A stretch of DNA of 6,506 nt, from NCBI RefSeq assembly GCF_037577855.1, contig NZ_JBAKFX010000106.1:1-6506 (forward strand), in the 5' to 3' direction. Both the position numbers and the translations under genes were made by a program. The notes under the pieces are model-generated. The model did no database searches. It was not told the origin of the DNA and saw nothing but the letters and a program-made list of their open reading frames with translations. Positions 5,459-6,506 of this stretch are shown here, piece after piece. Positions within the stretch are counted from its first letter, which is position 1; each line of letters begins with the position of its first letter. This stretch comes from Dethiothermospora halolimnae. GTDB lineage: Bacteria > Bacillota > Clostridia > Tissierellales > VENL01.

Positions 5459-6271
5459 TTAACTCACTGGTTTACCCTTTTCTATAACTTTAGGCATACA
5501 TTTAACTAATTTTGTAACTTTAATTAAAACATATAATTGATTTAAAGCTGCTCCAATAATCTTTAAAATTAAATATATAGGATCTATTGATATATTTCCA
5601 ATTGCAATTTGCATAGTTTGTATATTAACTAATAAATTGTCCCTATTTAGCATTTTATCAAAGTCTAACATATAGTCAGTATAAATAATAGATGGAGAAA
5701 TTAATACTATTGATACTAATATAATTTTTAAAAACACTAGATTAATAATAAAGTACTTTATCTGAGCTGATATATTTTTGAATTCAAAAGATCTTTTATC
5801 TATATTCAATAGACTTAAATACACAAATATACCGAAAGAAATAGAAACAAATGCACAGTTCCATAATGTATCAATAAGCTCCCACAATTTACCTCTGTGA
5901 AAAAATATGATACTGTTCCCACAGAAGTAAATAATATCTACAGTTATTAATATTAGTAATTTGGCTACTAAAAACTTTTTAAAATTATGTATGCTACTTT
6001 TCATAATGTTATTAACAAAAACATTTTTATTTTCTATGATTAGCTTATAATATAATATTGGAATGGAATTTAAAAATGCGAATAATAAAGTAGATAAAAT
6101 ATCTTTTATTATTTGCATTTTATAATAAAAGTCATTAATATGGTGTCTATGTTCAATATAATACATTAGCTTAGCAGGACTTATAAAGAAGTAAAAGACC
6201 AGTTCTATAAATACAAACATAAATAATAAACGTATATATAATAAAAATTTATTTTTATCTAAATTAAACAA
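5459..6271 (-). CDS. Hypothetical integral membrane protein, about six transmembrane segments
   Basis: This 270-residue protein is not one I recognise. It starts with TTG (6269-6271), chosen because AAGGGAGGGA (6276-6285) lies at correct spacing. Hydrophobic segments fall at about residues 9-30, 55-78, 99-123, 134-155, 170-198 and 232-256, so six spans are likely. Loops are short and Lys/Asn-rich; the longest is at ~199-230. Positive charges near residues 79-98 and at the C-terminus (KCMPKVIEKGKP) suggest those parts are cytoplasmic. I see no ATP-binding motif, transporter signature or catalytic residue pattern. The gene is transcribed alone from the promoter at 6337-6365 and points towards the stalk-protein locus, but a decayed fragment and ~100 bases separate them. 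There is no evidence of a shared function. Confidence 0.78.
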   Translation of the reverse strand: MFNLDKNKFLLYIRLLFMFVFIELVFYFFISPAKLMYYIEHRHHINDFYYKMQIIKDILSTLLFAFLNSIPILYYKLIIENKNVFVNNIMKSSIHNFKKFLVAKLLILITVDIIYFCGNSIIFFHRGKLWELIDTLWNCAFVSISFGIFVYLSLLNIDKRSFEFKNISAQIKYFIINLVFLKIILVSIVLISPSIIYTDYMLDFDKMLNRDNLLVNIQTMQIAIGNISIDPIYLILKIIGAALNQLYVLIKVTKLVKCMPKVIEKGKPVS

Positions 6272-6336
6272 AAAATCCCTCCCTTATAATTATGTACTAT
6301 TAAAAACAGTAAAAAAATACAGTTTTTGGTGACCGA

Positions 6337-6365
6337 ATTATATCATATTTCTTTGTAATAATCAA
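6337..6365 (-). promoter_or_regulatory. Near-consensus promoter of the membrane-protein gene
   Basis: On the minus strand the -35 is TTGATT (6360-6365), the spacer is 17 bases, and the -10 is a perfect TATAAT (6337-6342) with an extended TG. Initiation is expected near 6330, giving an untranslated leader of about 60 bases before the TTG start. Confidence 0.85.
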
Positions 6366-6506
6366 TGTTAATAATATTTTTTCAGAAATTTCGCATCTAA
6401 TTTCCAGTAAAAATTTTACTCATACAAAAAATGTTTATTATACACATTTTACTATTAATGGGTATCAAAAGACCGTTTGGCCCTAAAAAAGGATACACTT
6501 TCCCCC
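6366..6506. other. Right edge without a supported gene
   Basis: I see no open frame with a start signal. On the minus strand TTGATA (6463-6468) and TATAAT (6437-6442) are 20 bases apart, too far for a good promoter. The last ~35 bases are less AT-rich, and their minus strand (GGGGGAAAGTGTATCC at 6491-6506) resembles the terminal sequences of some IS21-like elements. Without the sequence beyond the edge this cannot be decided. Confidence 0.3.

Noticed and set aside
6437..6468. A second minus-strand promoter upstream of the membrane-protein gene
   Set aside because: TTGATA and TATAAT are 20 bases apart and there is no correctly placed TG, whereas the 6337-6365 promoter is near-consensus.
1..6506. 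CRISPR arrays, tRNA genes, riboswitches
   Set aside because: I found no short regularly spaced repeats, no tRNA-like CCA-ended folds and no aptamer motif that I recognise on either strand.

Overview
The window looks like chromosomal DNA from a low-GC member of the Bacillota, most likely class Clostridia. The evidence is the very AT-rich composition, strong AGGAGG-type ribosome binding sites, textbook vegetative promoters, a clostridial-type rRNA leader, and secreted proteins with 'copper amine oxidase N-terminal' (stalk) domains, which are common in anaerobic spore-formers. The species cannot be named from this stretch.

Layout. The left edge (1-355) is the promoter and leader region of an rRNA operon running leftwards out of the window. 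The first ~15 bases are the 5' tip of 16S rRNA, preceded by a boxA-like element and three tandem promoters, each with an exact 17-base spacer. Divergent from it is a small membrane-anchored protein of unknown function (478-1017), closed by a large bidirectional terminator. Next on the plus strand is a secreted stalk-domain protein interrupted by a frameshift (1393-2052 plus 2061-2849), closed by a second perfect palindrome terminator.

From 3009 to about 5170 lies a tandem duplication on the minus strand with a period of 1124 bases. Each unit carries one 287-residue secreted stalk-domain protein with its own leader and 3' hairpin. Between the two copies the signal peptide and stalk domain are almost unchanged (3 replacements, 11 silent changes), while the C-terminal domain has about 30 replacements against 2 silent changes. 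Directly after the second copy, on the plus strand, is a short scar (5176-5361) of another copy of the 1393-2849 gene that has lost about 1.14 kb internally. The locus therefore once held at least two copies of each gene type and is being reshaped by duplication, deletion and decay.

The right part holds a six-span membrane protein of unknown function on the minus strand (5459-6271), with a near-consensus extended -10 promoter and a TTG start. The last ~140 bases have no gene I can support.

How the genes work together is not evident. The stalk proteins are expected to act outside the membrane, probably at the cell surface. The most unusual signal is the fast divergence confined to their C-terminal domain. 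The rRNA operon is an unrelated neighbour.
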